From Pseudomonas sp. KUIN-1 (GTDB lineage: Bacteria > Pseudomonadota > Gammaproteobacteria > Pseudomonadales > Pseudomonadaceae): a stretch of 64,000 nt of DNA. The notes under the pieces are model-generated. The model saw only the letters and a list, made by a program, of their open reading frames with translations, was not told the DNA's origin and searched no databases. Below, in pieces: positions 50,168-59,790 of the stretch (positions are counted from its first letter, which is position 1; each line of letters begins with the position of its first letter). The translations under genes and the position numbers were made by a program. Location: NCBI RefSeq assembly GCF_009176725.1, contig NZ_AP020337.1:62001-126000 (forward strand), read 5' to 3'.

Positions 50168-51433
50168 CTATCGATAATCCGGAAGCGTGAAAGACTGCAC
50201 CGCCGGGGTCAGCGCCCTGGCAGCACGCTTGCTGATAAAGGGCGTTGCCACCAGCCGCTGCACGGCGCGCAGGATCTTCACCCCGGTCTGAGTGCGAGGA
50301 TGGACCAGACGCGGCACGAGTTTCGGCACGCTCTGCGACTTTTTCACCACAGGGCGCAGGACATATTCGTACGAGGCAAGCGCCTCGGCAATGGTATCGG
50401 TCTTGGTGAGTTCGCCCGCCAGCACATACGCGCCAATCAGCGACAACGAAGCGCCGACTCCACCCAGCGGCGTGACACACCACGCCGCATCGCCCAGCAG
50501 TACCACCGGGCCATTCGACCAGCGATCGATCTTCACCTGACGCAAGTCATCGAACCAGAAATCCTCCGCAGCCTCCATCCCCTCCAGCAGACGAGGCACC
50601 TCCCAGCCCGCGCCCGCAAACGACGCGCGAAGAAACGCCTTCTGCTCGGCAACGCTATTGCCGACCGTCAGGTGGCTTCGGCCCTGCACATTAAAGAACG
50701 CACGCGTTGTACCGCGATTGTCCGGACGAACACCCGCACTGCGACCGCCCACCGCGCTATACCAGCGCGCGGTCTGGCTATCGGTCGGCGCACGAGGCAC
50801 GGTAAAGAACGCGCACGCCAAATCCATCCGGCGCGGCTGATTCTCTCCGGGGAACACCAGCTCCCGCGTACGCGAGCCGACACCCTCGGCAATGATCAAC
50901 AGATCAAAACGCTCCTCGCCACAGCCCTCGAACGTAACCGACACGCCCTCCGCATCGTGCTCGACCGAGACGATGCGATCACCAAAGCGATAGAACGCAT
51001 CAGCAGACGACGCCTCATACAGCAGACGCGCAAGATCACCGCGCAACACCTCAAGCTCAGCCGTCGGGCCGTCCCCGTCCAGACCGGCCAGATCGATGCG
51101 CGCCGCCGTGCGGTTATCCTCATCGACCCACGCAAGCCCCGTCTCGCCGGTATTGAGATCCTTCACCGCCTGCTCAAGCCCCATCAGGCGCAAGACCTCC
51201 CGAGCCGCACCCCGCACATCCACATTCTGCCCGCCATCGCGAAAGGCAGGCGCCTGCTCGACAACCGTGACATCGCAATCGCGCTGCGTCAGCCACCAGG
51301 CCGCGGCACACCCCGCGATACTGGCCCCGGTAATAAGAACGCGGCACGGGCTGCGCTCGATGCTTTTGAACTGATTGATAAGAGGCCCTCGGTGGGAACG
51401 AACTGACGGAGTGGTATGGGGAGCATCATGCAC
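50168..51433 (-). CDS. FAD-dependent aromatic/TetX-like monooxygenase, start uncertain
   Basis: Class A flavoprotein monooxygenase. The FAD Rossmann motif is [18 protein letters not shown], the DG-type segment [18 protein letters not shown], and the second FAD motif [26 protein letters not shown]. It probably hydroxylates an aromatic or polyketide-like compound; the substrate is unknown. The conserved part begins near 51352, but no ATG, GTG or TTG lies just upstream in frame. GTG 51433 is the nearest conventional start yet lacks a ribosome site, and ATG starts further up would overlap tRNA-Arg. The 5' end may have been altered when DNA next to the tRNA was exchanged. Confidence 0.72.
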   Translation of the reverse strand: MHDAPHTTPSVRSHRGPLINQFKSIERSPCRVLITGASIAGCAAAWWLTQRDCDVTVVEQAPAFRDGGQNVDVRGAAREVLRLMGLEQAVKDLNTGETGLAWVDEDNRTAARIDLAGLDGDGPTAELEVLRGDLARLLYEASSADAFYRFGDRIVSVEHDAEGVSVTFEGCGEERFDLLIIAEGVGSRTRELVFPGENQPRRMDLACAFFTVPRAPTDSQTARWYSAVGGRSAGVRPDNRGTTRAFFNVQGRSHLTVGNSVAEQKAFLRASFAGAGWEVPRLLEGMEAAEDFWFDDLRQVKIDRWSNGPVVLLGDAAWCVTPLGGVGASLSLIGAYVLAGELTKTDTIAEALASYEYVLRPVVKKSQSVPKLVPRLVHPRTQTGVKILRAVQRLVATPFISKRAARALTPAVQSFTLPDYR

Positions 51434-51576
51434 CAGCTGGTGGTTGTGCCGGTAGCGGTGGGCTGTTCCTTTGTGGGTGGAGCTGGGTGTGGGGGGATCG
51501 AAGGCGGATGATTTGTGTCGCACACCGCCCGCAACTGGACGCCCCGTACCCATGTGAGTATCATGGCGCCCGCGTC

Positions 51577-51653
51577 GCACCAGTAGCTCAGCTGGATAGA
51601 GTACTGCCCTCCGAAGGCAGGGGTCGTGGGTTCGAATCCCGCCTGGTGCACCA
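51577..51653 (+). tRNA. tRNA-Arg (anticodon CCG)
   Basis: 77 bases including encoded CCA. Acceptor GCACCAG pairs with CTGGTGC; D-arm AGCTCAGCTGGATAGAGT, anticodon stem CTGCC/GGCAG with loop CTCCGAA (anticodon CCG), and T-loop GGGTTCGAATCCC. It is the boundary between core DNA on the left and the accessory island on the right; 3' ends of tRNA genes are common integration sites. Confidence 0.97.
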
Positions 51654-51703
51654 TATTTTGCAGTCTGGATGTGTCGTTGACAGTCTACAAAGAACTCCGA
51701 AAG

Positions 51704-51730
51704 CCCGCCTTGTGCGGGTTTTTTGTTTTT
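51704..51730 (+). terminator. Rho-independent terminator after tRNA-Arg
   Basis: Stem CCCGC / GCGGG with a five-base loop followed by TTTTTTGTTTTT, 50 bases after the tRNA 3' end. Confidence 0.85.
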
Positions 51731-51785
51731 AGTGTCCCGTCCTGAATAAGGTTTATACCTTCTGACCTCTCCTCAGGAGGACTCA

Positions 51786-51899
51786 ATGGATTCGGGCAAA
51801 AGGCGCAGCCAGCGCGATCGCACGCTGGCCTTTATGTTATTGGTCGTAGACCAGATTGAAAAAGGAGCGTTGAGTTTTAAAGACGCTCAACGGCGTTAG
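51786..51899 (+). pseudogene. Truncated insertion-sequence OrfA remnant
   Basis: A 37-residue frame starting MDSGKRRSQRDRTLAFMLL and continuing VVDQIEKGALSFKDAQRR then stop. It resembles the N-terminal helix-turn-helix start of an IS3-type OrfA (the part reading KRSQRDYTLAFKL..VVDQVEKG in intact copies I recall). A ribosome-site-like TCAGGAGGA precedes it and GTGTCCCGTCCTG upstream may be the old IS end. The rest of the transposase is missing, so it is an insertion scar beside the tRNA. Confidence 0.65.
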
Positions 51900-52200
51900 G
51901 CCACTGCAATAAAGCAAAAAATATCGATATTGCCCGTGACAATGTCAAACCACCTCAAGCCAAATCGGCATAACTGAGCCTTAACTCCCCAATCTCTATG
52001 TAGTTAAGCTAGTTTTTATATCAGTGATGGGCAAGCCTCAGCCCGGTCGCCCCCAGGGAAAAATGCAAGAACCGAAGCTCAAGGCTCTCTGTCGGCATTT
52101 TTTGAGAATTTTCTTCCTACCATGCAATAATTATTGGATTAAGCTGATTCCTGTCTAAGGATGCGGCCCGGGAAATAGCCGCCACCAGAAGGAATTGCCG
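51900..52200. other. Gap with no gene before the GHKL ATPase gene
   Basis: AT-richer than the region left of the tRNA. I see no coding frame, tRNA or clear repeat. It must hold the promoter of the GHKL-methyltransferase operon, but no convincing -35/-10 pair or operator could be picked by eye. Confidence 0.5.
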
Positions 52201-54270
52201 ATGCCGACCTCTGACCAGTCAAAAGTCCTCTCCCCTGATCAATCCACCCTCTCTCAAGACCCACCTTATCGCCTAAGGATATCTAGGCTGACGGTCGACA
52301 AATTGGGTGTAAAGCTCTACGACAAGGCAAGTGCGGTAGTAGCTGAGCTCATTGCAAACGGATATGACGCAGACGCCGAAGCGGTCACCGTCCGCCTCCC
52401 GCTAAACATCCAGCTAGCATCGCAATCCGGCGGCGTGCTTGCTGATCTCGGACATGTGATAGATGTAGAGGATGACGGCCATGGGATGTCACCAGAGGAA
52501 GCGAGCAATTTTTTTCTAAGGGTTGGCGCCGACCGGAGAACTCGGCTTGGCCAGGATGGAGGCAAATCAAGGCAGAAGAAACGTCCTGTAATGGGGCGAA
52601 AGGGTATAGGAAAATTAGCACCCTTCGGAATTTGCAGAAAAATTGAAGTGTGGTCAGCGGGTGGGGAAAAGACCTCCAATGGATACGCCATATCCCATTT
52701 CCACATGGATTTCGACAAAATTGTCACAGATGAAGATGACGCCGTACCCTTGGAGATTGGCGACCAGGATCGAAAATGGAGTCCTAAGTCCGGCACGCGA
52801 ATTCGGATGACGTCCTTTTTAGCTAAGCGTGTACCAGATCAAAAAACTTTCCTGCGACAGTTATCTGTGAGATTTACCTTTGCCAAGCCAGACTTCAAAA
52901 TTGTAATCGTTGATAAAAACAAACCAGAAGATGAGCCGTTTACGGTAGACCCATTAGATATTCCTCTTCTGCCAGGTACTCGTGTAGATGTATCTAGTAG
53001 GCCAGTTATCGCCGATGACGGCACCATGCTTGCAGTGAAAGGTTGGCTGGGAATGGCCAAAGAAGCATATAAAAACGAAGAAATGATGGGTGTGAGAATC
53101 TACGCCCGGGGAAAAATTGCGGGGGTAACTCGTGATTTTAATCAACCGGCGGGTTTCACTGGTGAATTTGCAATGCGCTCATATCTGGTAGGGCAGGTGG
53201 AAGCAGAGTGGCTCGACCTTGACCAAGGGGAGGATCTGGTTCGAACCGACCGTCAAGATATACTATGGGATTCTGACTATGGACAGCTGCTTCGTAAGTG
53301 GGGTGCCGAGCTTATCAAAGAAATAGCCCGCACCTCTCGAGAGCCTCGTCGAATTCGGATTAGAGATGAATTTCTTAAAAAATCCGGAATTGAAAGCAAA
53401 GCTAAAGAGCGCTTTGGAGATAGAGAGGTTACGCGTGTGGCGATTGAGCTTGCAAAAAAGTTTGGCGGTTTTGCAGCTGAAGACGAACTTAACGATGAGA
53501 TTTATGTTGACGATCTGTCTCAGATTATTCTATCTGTCGCGCCACATCAGGCACTAATGGAGGCTTTCCATGAATTCACCAATCAGGCGATCAAAGGTGA
53601 AGCCTCATTGGGTCAAATGCTAGACATATTTAATAAGGCTCAAATTGCAGAGCTTGCGTCATACGCGCAGATAGCAGCTCAACGTGTGCGAGTTATAAAG
53701 GACTTAGAGCGTATCATCGATGAATCTATGAATGAGTATCAATTTCAGGCTCTTATTGCCAAAGCTCCTTGGCTTATCGAGCCATCATGGACCGTAGTTA
53801 CAAAAAATCAAAGTTTAAAAAATTTCAAACATGCATTTGAAGCATTTTGGAAAAAACAACATGGAACTGAGATAAGTTTAGCTATCGGGCACGAAGACAA
53901 GCGTCCAGACTTCACTCTAGTTACTATCGACGGACTCTTGCATATTGTCGAAATAAAAAAGTCGTCACATACACTGGATGACGGCGATTTTGAGCGGCTT
54001 ATAAATTATCACGACGCATTCGAAAAATTTTTTGATGAAAACAAAATCACAGTAGCTGAGTTTTATAGAGAGTGGCGAATTGACTTGGTAGCAGATGGCG
54101 AAAACCTAAGAAAAAGCGCAAACAAGCACGCCTATCAAAGTTTTGAGAAAAGTGGAAGATTGAAGCGCGTAACATGGCGAGATTTTCTTAGTCGCGCGAA
54201 AAAAGTCCATGAGCAATTTTTGGATGTCTACGAGCTAGGCGAAGAAAAAAGACAAGGCAATACGATATGA
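52201..54270 (+). CDS. MORC/MutL-like GHKL ATPase fused to a PD-(D/E)XK-like nuclease (1)
   Basis: 689 residues. The N-terminal GHKL fold has motif I AELIANGYDADA (Glu49, Asn53, Asp56), motif II DVEDDGHGMS (about 88-97) and motif III GRKGIGKLAPFG (about 132-143). An S5-like segment follows with VRTDRQDILW near 347-356, resembling TDR in the partner ATPase. A helical linker leads to a C-terminal domain with YQFQALIAKAPWLIEPSW then PDFTLV..LHIVEIKKS (Asp570, Glu584, Lys586), a PD-(D/E)XK pattern. ATG 52201 has AAGGA seven bases upstream; TTG 52195 is an alternative. It overlaps the methyltransferase start by four bases. Probable role: ATP-gated restriction in a methylation-guided defence system. 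Confidence 0.85.
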   Translation: MPTSDQSKVLSPDQSTLSQDPPYRLRISRLTVDKLGVKLYDKASAVVAELIANGYDADAEAVTVRLPLNIQLASQSGGVLADLGHVIDVEDDGHGMSPEEASNFFLRVGADRRTRLGQDGGKSRQKKRPVMGRKGIGKLAPFGICRKIEVWSAGGEKTSNGYAISHFHMDFDKIVTDEDDAVPLEIGDQDRKWSPKSGTRIRMTSFLAKRVPDQKTFLRQLSVRFTFAKPDFKIVIVDKNKPEDEPFTVDPLDIPLLPGTRVDVSSRPVIADDGTMLAVKGWLGMAKEAYKNEEMMGVRIYARGKIAGVTRDFNQPAGFTGEFAMRSYLVGQVEAEWLDLDQGEDLVRTDRQDILWDSDYGQLLRKWGAELIKEIARTSREPRRIRIRDEFLKKSGIESKAKERFGDREVTRVAIELAKKFGGFAAEDELNDEIYVDDLSQIILSVAPHQALMEAFHEFTNQAIKGEASLGQMLDIFNKAQIAELASYAQIAAQRVRVIKDLERIIDESMNEYQFQALIAKAPWLIEPSWTVVTKNQSLKNFKHAFEAFWKKQHGTEISLAIGHEDKRPDFTLVTIDGLLHIVEIKKSSHTLDDGDFERLINYHDAFEKFFDENKITVAEFYREWRIDLVADGENLRKSANKHAYQSFEKSGRLKRVTWRDFLSRAKKVHEQFLDVYELGEEKRQGNTI

Positions 54271-55697
54271 AGAAGTTGCGAGCAGTAAGTTTATTCTCTA
54301 ACTGCGGAGCCGGCGATGTTGGCTATCGGAAAGCAGGTTTTGAATTTGAAGTAATGGCCGAGCTCGATCCGCGAAGACTAGAGGTTTGCTTATTAAATCA
54401 TGAAGGCGCGGAAGGAGTAGCTGGGGATCTGAGAGCTACTTGGCCAGCCGTGATAAAGAAGTATCGATCTAGGGCTGGAAAAATTCGTCCTGCTCTCCTA
54501 TGCGCCTGTCCGCCGTGCCAAGGGATGAGTTCAGCACGCTCAGGAAAGGGAAGCCATGACGATCCCGAGGCTGGCTCAAAAGACGAGCGCAACCTCCTTG
54601 TTACCATTGTTGCGAAAGTCGCCCTAGAGCTACAGCCTGGAATTCTGGTTGTAGAAAACGTACCAGCTTTCTTTTCACGTAAAGTGCACCACCCGGAGGA
54701 TAAAGAGCCTGTCTCTGCTGCGAATTATCTAATCAGCACGCTTGCTGAAAACTATGTCGCCTTTCCGATTATTACTGATTTATGCGACTTTGGTGTTCCG
54801 CAATCTCGTAATCGAGCGTTTCTCACGCTAGTTCGCAAAGACTTACCCGGCCTGAAAGATATGTTAAAAATCGGGCGCACTCCTTTTCCGAGAGCTACAC
54901 ATGCCTTAGATGTCGGTAATAGTAGGCCTGTAACAATTATGCAAGCACTTGATAGCTTTGGCTTGCCAGAATTAGATGCAGCTACACCGACTTCAGCAAC
55001 CGCTGCGGAGTACGCGGGATTTCATTCCGTTCCTGTTTGGAATGATCGAATATATGCGATGGTATCAGCAATACCTAAATCATCAGGTAAAAGTGCATGG
55101 GAAAATGAAAAATGTCTTGATTGCGGCCCCGTCAACGTGAGCGCCGACTCGATTGAATGCCCAATTTGCAGATCCCCTCTATTGCGACCTATCGTCATGG
55201 ACCAAGGAACCTATCGCTTCGTGAGGGGATTCAAAAGTAGCTATAGACGAATGCACGCCGAACGCCCAGCAGCAACTGTGACGACTGCAAGCGGCCATAT
55301 TGGCAGCGACTACACAATTCATCCGACACAGAATCGCCTACTTAGCCCTATAGAATGCGCTCTTTTACAAACTTTTCCTTCTGATTTCAAATGGGGGAAC
55401 ACCCTTAGCAAATATGGACATTCGAATGTCCGTGAAATGATTGGTGAGGCGGTCCCTCCAGCTTTCACGAAAATGCACGGACAAGTACTGCGGAGCATTT
55501 TCTTGAGAAAATGGGAAATTGCACCGATGGCGCAAAGTGATGAACGCGTTAAAAAGGGCTGGGATAAATTGGCCGCAGCTGCTCGTAAAGACGGGCGGAA
55601 AGACCCTAGAACCTACTTCAATCTAAACCTCGCTCCAAAGCTGATTAAAGAAAAAATTAAAGCTTCTACTCCCGAAGCTCTTGAATGTAATCCTTAA
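54267..55697 (+). CDS. DNA cytosine-C5 methyltransferase with zinc-ribbon insert
   Basis: 476 residues. C5-methyltransferase motifs in order: I VSLFSNCGAGDVGY (7-20), IV ACPPCQGMSSAR with catalytic Cys84, VI VVENVPAF (129-136), VIII DFGVPQSRNRAFL (174-186), IX RPAATVTTASGH (333-344) and X GEAVPPAF. Between VIII and IX, in the target recognition region, lies a CxxC..CxxC pair (Cys283, 286, 298, 301) like a zinc ribbon. The target sequence is unknown. It overlaps the GHKL-nuclease gene by ATGA and is presumed to protect host DNA from the flanking ATPase-nucleases. AT-richer than the core genes. Confidence 0.93.
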   Translation: MKKLRAVSLFSNCGAGDVGYRKAGFEFEVMAELDPRRLEVCLLNHEGAEGVAGDLRATWPAVIKKYRSRAGKIRPALLCACPPCQGMSSARSGKGSHDDPEAGSKDERNLLVTIVAKVALELQPGILVVENVPAFFSRKVHHPEDKEPVSAANYLISTLAENYVAFPIITDLCDFGVPQSRNRAFLTLVRKDLPGLKDMLKIGRTPFPRATHALDVGNSRPVTIMQALDSFGLPELDAATPTSATAAEYAGFHSVPVWNDRIYAMVSAIPKSSGKSAWENEKCLDCGPVNVSADSIECPICRSPLLRPIVMDQGTYRFVRGFKSSYRRMHAERPAATVTTASGHIGSDYTIHPTQNRLLSPIECALLQTFPSDFKWGNTLSKYGHSNVREMIGEAVPPAFTKMHGQVLRSIFLRKWEIAPMAQSDERVKKGWDKLAAAARKDGRKDPRTYFNLNLAPKLIKEKIKASTPEALECNP

Positions 55698-55704
55698 GTT
55701 CTCT

Positions 55705-55743
55705 AAAAAATCTAGCTGCGCGGATTTTTTATTTGCGCAGCTA
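55705..55743 (-). terminator. Terminator between methyltransferase and second GHKL gene
   Basis: A 9-bp perfect stem (TAGCTGCGC / GCGCAGCTA) with a 13-base loop is followed on the minus strand by GATTTTTT. It lies 13 bases beyond the GHKL-2 stop and 8 bases past the methyltransferase stop, so it can also slow plus-strand transcription. Confidence 0.75.
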
Positions 55744-55755
55744 TTAGACTTTAAG

Positions 55756-57852
55756 TTACTTAGGTGTACCCGGCACAGGCTTGAGCTTGGTAACCAAGTC
55801 GCGCAGCAGCGGTTCTCTATCACTCATTTGAGTCAAGAAATCTTGCACAGCTTGCCCCCCCAGCTCACAAACCTGTTGTATTCTGGAGTCATCGCCGTAC
55901 GGGTCCGTTCCGACTAATAGAGCACTAAGCAAATCCATATGTCCACGCCGCGATCGAAGCAAGACATTATCCCACGTTTCAAAACCAATCACCTGAGATG
56001 AATATTTTGACAAATAAGGAGCATGCGAACCTGCTACCAAAAGCCCACTTACATTAGCTGTTTGAAATCGTGAGGATAAATACAAAACGTATGAATGCAA
56101 CTGTTGGTATTCTTCATTTTCCGCAACATCCCCCGGCCCCTTCAGCTCCACAATCAATATTTCTTTATCCTCCGGAGTTCCAAAGAATACGAAGTCGGGA
56201 AGCGTTCTATCGGCCGGCATTGTAGGAAAAGGATTGCGCTTTTCAATAAGGTGCGCCTCTTCTTTAACAATGGTTGCTAACGCTTTACGATAAACGTACT
56301 TCTCGTATTTCGTATGTAAAATCCAAGGAAAGCTTTCGATTAACTGTTGAAGCTGTGTTTCTTGACCTTTTAGAATATGTCCATGGAGTTGTGTTAATGC
56401 AAAAACCCGCAAAGAGAACGCTACAGCCAGCGATAGACTTTCTGGAACTAGCTCATCGTTTAGCCTGTTAATCGATCCCACAAATCCATCTGGTTCAAAC
56501 GCAGTTACTTCTTTCCACAGCTCTTTAATGAGCTTGCGAGCTGGTTCATGAACCCAAGCTTTGGCTGCGGCCTCAATCAATCGGACTTTGGCCTCCTGAT
56601 CCTTACCTAGACGTGGAGAGACATCGCTAATCAACGAGGCGAGATGAGTTTTTTCTGATGCGCGCAATTTGATGCTAGGCGACTTCTCAATTACACGATT
56701 AATTAACTCTTGATCTTCCTTGTCGGAAATTTCTTTACGCTTTTTCTCGTAATCCTTAATCCAAGACAAAACTGATTTTGCTCCCCATTCATGAAGGGAC
56801 TCTAAGTCAGGATCCTCCCAGTTAACGCTAGTACGATCTGTCGAAATGGTGTCTTGCTGCAGCTCATCTATCCAGTCAGCCTCGACAACGGCGTACATAT
56901 ATCGAGAAAAAATCTCACGACCTTTTACACCGAAAAAGAAAGGTCTGTCTTGGCCAATTTTTCCGTGAGCATAGACACCTACCCCCGCTTCTTCTTGTGA
57001 CCATGTTGCTGACTTTACAAAACCTACCCAATATTTTATCTTTCTCTCGCCTTGGAGTGTGGTCAGGGACTGCTCTAACATACCTTCTGACGGTATGCGC
57101 AACTCCCACTCAGGAAAAGCGTCGCTTTCTCCAAGAACCTCTCCATTGATATGAACCTTAAAATCAGGCCTGGTGAGAGTAACGGTAAAACGCCTACCGA
57201 TAGACTCTCGCAGCTGGCTGACTGGGATAGAGCGTTTTGAAGTTAGCTCTGTAGAAAAAATCAAAGTTCCAGAGTTAGTGGCTTCTATTGCCTTTACAAA
57301 TCGGGTAAGCGTTTTTTCCATCTCCGGAAATTCGTTATTCTTTAATTCCGCTAATGGAACTTGATCTGCCACGATTCTCGGGGCGTATATTGCTGTAGCT
57401 GAGACGTCTTCATTTTCCGACTGCAGCATCATGTTGTAATCGAACCTGAGCCACATTGTAGACCCTTTGTAGACTGTAACAACATGGACAATACGTGCGA
57501 CTCCGAACGGGGCTAGCTTCCCAATACCTTTGCGACCCATCGGATAACGAGACTCAACTTTCTTGATATCTTCTGGTCTTGGCTTCGGTCTTCCCACTAC
57601 CAAATAATTGCTGATCAATAACGCTTTGCTCATTCCCACGCCATCATCAAACACACTGATCGCTTCGGGTATACCTAGGTCATCGGTTAACAAATCAACA
57701 AAAACATTTTTAGCCATTGCATCCCAAGAATTGGAAACAAGCTCGGCTAACACATTCGTAGGCTTATTCTGATATAGCTTTAGGCCTAAATGCTCAATCA
57801 CATTATGCGCAAATCTAAGGGTGAGGGGCGCATGCTCTAAGGGGTCAGTCAC
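55756..57852 (-). CDS. MORC/MutL-like GHKL ATPase fused to a PD-(D/E)XK-like nuclease (2)
   Basis: 698 residues starting at GTG 57852 (purine-rich GGAAGG upstream). Motif I LAELVSNSWDAMA (Glu37, Asn41, Asp44), motif II SVFDDGVGMS (67-75), motif III MGRKGIGKLAPFG (105-117). An S5-like middle region contains ISTDRTSVNW. The C-terminal domain has QLIESFPWILHTKYEKYVYR, then LPDFVFFG..ILIVELKGPG (Asp553, Glu569, Lys571). It shares the whole layout with the ATPase at 52201 but is diverged well beyond a recent duplication. It converges on the methyltransferase, so it has its own promoter. Function is inferred: second arm of the same restriction-like system. Confidence 0.85.
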   Translation of the reverse strand: MTDPLEHAPLTLRFAHNVIEHLGLKLYQNKPTNVLAELVSNSWDAMAKNVFVDLLTDDLGIPEAISVFDDGVGMSKALLISNYLVVGRPKPRPEDIKKVESRYPMGRKGIGKLAPFGVARIVHVVTVYKGSTMWLRFDYNMMLQSENEDVSATAIYAPRIVADQVPLAELKNNEFPEMEKTLTRFVKAIEATNSGTLIFSTELTSKRSIPVSQLRESIGRRFTVTLTRPDFKVHINGEVLGESDAFPEWELRIPSEGMLEQSLTTLQGERKIKYWVGFVKSATWSQEEAGVGVYAHGKIGQDRPFFFGVKGREIFSRYMYAVVEADWIDELQQDTISTDRTSVNWEDPDLESLHEWGAKSVLSWIKDYEKKRKEISDKEDQELINRVIEKSPSIKLRASEKTHLASLISDVSPRLGKDQEAKVRLIEAAAKAWVHEPARKLIKELWKEVTAFEPDGFVGSINRLNDELVPESLSLAVAFSLRVFALTQLHGHILKGQETQLQQLIESFPWILHTKYEKYVYRKALATIVKEEAHLIEKRNPFPTMPADRTLPDFVFFGTPEDKEILIVELKGPGDVAENEEYQQLHSYVLYLSSRFQTANVSGLLVAGSHAPYLSKYSSQVIGFETWDNVLLRSRRGHMDLLSALLVGTDPYGDDSRIQQVCELGGQAVQDFLTQMSDREPLLRDLVTKLKPVPGTPK

Positions 57853-58205
57853 TATATCCAGCCTTCCATTCCGTGCTCGCGCTTTGTCCAGGTCTGCATG
57901 ACCATCCCTGCGCTATGTGGGTTAGTGGCCACTAGAATGCCACGCTCTACCTGTGATTGCAGCATAAGAAATCATCACTGTATCCTCTGTAACCATCCTA
58001 AGGCATCGTGTATGGCCTCGAGACATCGCGAATCTGTTACACCGCTCGTAGATGTAACTTCATATTCCAACGCTACGATAATGTGAGCTACCAATAAAAT
58101 CTATATAAATCAATTACTTAAAAATGAAGATGCAGCCTTTCATAACCCTACTGCCCTTCATCAGTGGTTCTCCATCGGGATGTGTGTTCATATCCCGCGC
58201 AGGGG
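57853..58205. other. Gap between GHKL-2 and the decayed IS
   Basis: No supported gene. It must contain the GHKL-2 promoter. Near 58170-58205 a stretch reading GTTCATATCCCGC weakly recalls a tRNA T-loop, but the match is too short to call an attachment site. Confidence 0.5.
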
Positions 58206-58215
58206 ACTGTAGTGG

Positions 58216-59036
<821 letters not shown>

Positions 59037-59068
59037 CTCGATCGACTCATGGGCACAGAGCTGATCAA

Positions 59069-59377
59069 TCAGCGCATGCGCTCGTGTTCTTCCGACATCA
59101 AGAGCGCGGTAGCCTTTTTTAAAATAGATTTCTCCCGCTCAAGACGGGCGATCCGGGCTTCCAGTTCCTGGATTTTCTGCTGCTCTGGCGTCAGGGCTTT
59201 GCTCTGAGGCGTTACGCCATTGCGCTCCTGCTGGAGCTGGCTCACCCAGCGGCGCAGCGCTGACTCGACCACCCCAAGCGAGCGTGAGACTTCGATATGG
59301 CTATATCCTTGATCGAGCACGAGGCCTGCGGCCTCGCGTTTGAATTCAGCAGCGAAGGTACGGCGTTGTTTGGTCAT
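59069..59377 (-). CDS. IS3-family transposase OrfA
   Basis: 102 residues, MTKQRRTFAAEFKREAAGLV at the N-terminus, a single helix-turn-helix (YSHIEVSRSLGVVESALRRW) and a leucine-zipper-like coil (IQELEARIARLEREKSILKK). This is a single-HTH type of OrfA, distinct from the OrfA at 32664. It is full length, although its partner OrfB is broken. Confidence 0.88.
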   Translation of the reverse strand: MTKQRRTFAAEFKREAAGLVLDQGYSHIEVSRSLGVVESALRRWVSQLQQERNGVTPQSKALTPEQQKIQELEARIARLEREKSILKKATALLMSEEHERMR

Positions 59378-59697
59378 CAGACACCTCTAGCTGGCGATAT
59401 TCTCGCCTAAATGGGTGTCCGGAATCATTAGATCACTACAGTGACGGACATGAAAATTTTAAATACGCGGATAGCGTTAGCTGCAAGTTAGGTCATGTGT
59501 CAACTACGTTTGGAGTACCTATGGAGCCGCCTCCAAACCGGCCCAAGCGGCTTGGTGCCAATGATTATCGAAGCGATGACCCTGATTCTGCAATTCACAA
59601 CCTATAGTCGAGCAGCGAGCACATTGCGGTTCCATAGACCCGTGGTGAAACAGATATAATCATAAGTACCAGAATTAGATTATCCAACTTTTTAACC

Positions 59698-59723
59698 AGC
59701 GCCATCCTTGTAAGGATGGCGCT
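59698..59723. other. Perfect 12-bp hairpin downstream of the RdrB-like gene
   Basis: AGCGCCATCCTT / AAGGATGGCGCT with a two-base loop (or 11 bp with TGTA loop). It lies 68 bases after the rdrB-like stop, in the about 350-base gap to the decayed IS. On the minus strand an A/T-rich run precedes and GGTTAAAAAG follows, so it lacks a proper U-tract. Possible terminator or RNA end stabiliser. The rest of 59443-59790 shows no gene. Confidence 0.6.
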
Positions 59724-59790
59724 GTCAAAAAAATATTAGGAATTTTAGTTTACATTTATCGTTGGTAAGCTACCATTGTTTCATAGGCAA

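Noticed and set aside
58170..58205. Right-hand attachment site for tRNA-Arg
   Set aside because: Only about 14 of 21 bases resemble the T-arm and acceptor; too weak to separate from chance.
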